From: Solibacillus sp040273735
GTDB lineage: Bacteria; Bacillota; Bacilli; Bacillales_A; Planococcaceae
Direction: 5' to 3'
Assembly (NCBI RefSeq): GCF_040273735.1
Contig: NZ_JBELZM010000003.1
Location: forward strand, 124,001-188,000
DNA length: 64,000 bases
Shown here: positions 62,400 through 64,000 of the stretch, piece after piece
Numbering within the stretch: position 1 is the first letter of the stretch
Layout of the letters: each line of letters opens with the position of its first letter
Notes under the pieces: model-generated
Databases searched by the model: none
Told to the model about the DNA's origin: nothing
What the model saw: the letters and a program-made list of their open reading frames with translations, nothing else
Made by a program: the position numbers and the translations under genes

Positions 62400-64000
62400 A
62401 TGAATGCAATCATTAAAGCAAAACTAGAAATCCTACCGAATGAATCAGGTTGCTATATTATGAAAGACCGTCAAGGCACGATTATATACGTTGGTAAAGC
62501 TAAGGTATTGAAAAATCGAGTGCGTTCATACTTTACGGGAAGTCATGACGGTAAAACTGCGAGACTAGTCAGTGAGATCGAAGACTTCGAGTATATTGTT
62601 ACTTCAAGCGATTTGGAAGCTCTTATACTGGAGCTGAATCTAATTAAGCTGCATGACCCGAAATATAATGTGAAACTAACGGATGATAAAACGTACCCTT
62701 ATATAAAAATAACGAATGAACGATACCCGCGTATTATTACGACAAGAAAAGTGAAGAAGGATAAAGCAAAATATTTCGGACCGTATCCGAATGCCTACGC
62801 GGCGAACGAAACACGGAAATTACTGGACCGTTTGTATCCGCTTCGTAAATGTACACATCTGCCTAACCAGGTGTGTCTGTACTATCACTTAGGTCAATGT
62901 TTGGCACCGTGTGTGAAAGACATCGAAAAACAAGTGTATGACGAAATGATTGATGAGATTTCGAAGTTTTTAAACGGAGGCGTCGAAGAAATTCAACAAG
63001 ACCTTCAGCAAAAAATGATGGATGCTGCCGAAAATCTAGAGTTTGAGCGGGCAAAGGAATTCCGGGACTTGATTGCTCATATCGATCAAATTATGGAAAA
63101 GCAAAAAATCGTAACGGATGATTTGAGCAACCGGGATGTATTTGGCTATGCAGTAGAAAAAGGCTGGATGTGTGTTCAGGTATTTTTCGTGCGCCAAGGC
63201 AAACTCATTGAGCGGGATGTTTCGATATTCCCGATTTATAATGAGCCCGAAGAGGAATTTTTAACATTTGTTGGCCGTTTTTACGAACAGCCACATCATC
63301 TATTGCCAAAAGAAATCTTCGTGCCAAAATCGATTAACGAAACAATTTTACAAAAGCTGTTGAATGTGAAGGTGCTGACACCGAAGCGCGGTTCTAAAAA
63401 AGAGCTTGTTGATCTAGCCATGAAAAACGCGGAAATAGCCATTCATGAGAAGTTCCAGTTGATTGAACGTCAAGAAGAGAGGACAGTCGGTGCTTGTGAA
63501 GCACTTGCTGAAACAATGCAAATTCCATTGCCGCTAAGAATAGAAGCGTTTGATAACAGTCATATGCACGGTGCGGATCCGGTTTCGGCGATGGTTGTTT
63601 TTATAGACGGAAAGCCTGCGAAAAAGGAATACCGGAAATATAAAACAAGGGAAGCGGCCAAACATGATGACTATGGTGCGATGCAGGAAGTTATTCGACG
63701 CCGTTACACACGTGTACTGCGGGAAAACCTGCCATTACCTGATCTGATTCTTATCGACGGAGGAAAAGGACAAATGGAAGTCGCACGTGAAGTAATTGAA
63801 GACGAGCTTGGGCTAGTCATTCCGATAGCAGGGTTGGCTAAAGACGAAAAGCACAATACGTCCCAGCTTTTATTTGGTACCCCTCCGGAAGTTGTCCCGT
63901 TAAAACGTACAAGTGACGGTTTCTATTTATTACAGCGCATCCAAGATGAGGTACACCGATTTGCAATTACATTTCTACGTCAGCAGCATCAGACAAATGC
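62400..64000 (+). CDS. uvrC: UvrABC excinuclease subunit C (3' truncated)
   Basis: Makes both incisions in nucleotide excision repair. About 533 of an expected 590-600 residues are present; the frame is open to the window edge. N-terminal GIY-YIG nuclease (SGCYIMKDRQGTIIYVGKAKVLKNRVRSYF), the Cys-rich KCTH...CLYYHLGQCLAPC segment, the UVR UvrB-binding motif (AENLEFERAKEFRDLIAHI), and the RNase H-like 5' nuclease domain with EAFDNSHMHGADPVSAMVVF and LILIDGGKGQ. The C-terminal helix-hairpin-helix lies beyond the edge. ATG 62400, preceded by AGGTGAG. Confidence 0.97.
   Translation, partial: MNAIIKAKLEILPNESGCYIMKDRQGTIIYVGKAKVLKNRVRSYFTGSHDGKTARLVSEIEDFEYIVTSSDLEALILELNLIKLHDPKYNVKLTDDKTYPYIKITNERYPRIITTRKVKKDKAKYFGPYPNAYAANETRKLLDRLYPLRKCTHLPNQVCLYYHLGQCLAPCVKDIEKQVYDEMIDEISKFLNGGVEEIQQDLQQKMMDAAENLEFERAKEFRDLIAHIDQIMEKQKIVTDDLSNRDVFGYAVEKGWMCVQVFFVRQGKLIERDVSIFPIYNEPEEEFLTFVGRFYEQPHHLLPKEIFVPKSINETILQKLLNVKVLTPKRGSKKELVDLAMKNAEIAIHEKFQLIERQEERTVGACEALAETMQIPLPLRIEAFDNSHMHGADPVSAMVVFIDGKPAKKEYRKYKTREAAKHDDYGAMQEVIRRRYTRVLRENLPLPDLILIDGGKGQMEVAREVIEDELGLVIPIAGLAKDEKHNTSQLLFGTPPEVVPLKRTSDGFYLLQRIQDEVHRFAITFLRQQHQTN

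Noticed and set aside
1..64000. CRISPR arrays, insertion sequences, prophage, rRNA or tRNA genes
   Set aside because: No regularly spaced repeats, transposase or phage genes, or RNA gene signatures were seen; gene order is that of the chromosomal backbone.

Overview
The window is a low-GC, almost fully coding stretch of the main chromosome of an endospore-forming member of the Bacillales. Gene order follows the Bacillus subtilis dnaB-dnaI-thrS ... infC-rpmI-rplT-ysdABC ... sspI-ysgA-pheST-rnhC-zapA-cvpA-polX-mutS2-yshE-lcfA-fadR-fadB-etfBA-trxA-uvrC backbone. Spore genes (a gerA-type receptor operon and sspI), T-box leaders and consistent Shine-Dalgarno sites fit this. The accessory genes and protein sequences suggest a Planococcaceae/Caryophanaceae relative (Solibacillus or Lysinibacillus type); that placement is inference. 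I see no rRNA, tRNA, CRISPR array, insertion sequence or prophage.

Layout. 1-3595: helicase loading (5'-truncated dnaB with an unusual run of five tandem DDBH2-type repeats, then dnaI). 3622-5960: T-box-regulated thrS. 6007-6843: manganese catalase. 6984-8586: L20-type leader and infC-rpmI-rplT, with infC starting at ATT. 8603-13668: ysdA, an AhpD-like protein, an EcsAB/YthPQ-like ABC exporter, ysdB, an all-alpha dUTPase and ysdC. 13754-17756: a gerA-type germinant receptor operon behind a sigma-G-like promoter. 18039-23461: a chemoreceptor, then a one-module A-T-R (adenylation, thiolation, reductase) NRPS-like enzyme with its own small phosphopantetheinyl transferase. 23462-26600: CoxG-like protein, argF, a long self-complementary intergenic RNA candidate, sspI and ysgA. 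26833-30910: qoxABCD quinol oxidase with a long leader and a cre-like site. 30990-34808: T-box-regulated pheST. 34808-38197: membrane protein of unknown function, isochorismatase-fold hydrolase, ECF S-component and amino-acid permease. 38517-42412: BusR-like regulator and opuA glycine betaine transporter with two identical bipartite operators. 42434-46228: F420-ligase-like protein with divergent LysR regulator, then dbpA. 46253-49410: TetR regulator/MFS exporter pair and a VOC protein. 49408-56343: rnhC, zapA, cvpA, a structured leader, polX, mutS2, yshE and a 26-codon membrane microprotein. 56561-61706: fatty-acid degradation operon. 61909-64000: trxA and 3'-truncated uvrC.

Strongest candidates for new biology: the five-repeat DnaB; the A-T-R enzyme plus PPTase pair; two structured RNAs of no family I recognise (25193-25402 and 51419-51607); and the BusR-opuA operator with exactly repeated AACAAC-N16-GTTGTT elements, which predicts c-di-AMP control of osmolyte uptake. 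All calls come from reading the sequence by eye, without database searches or folding software.
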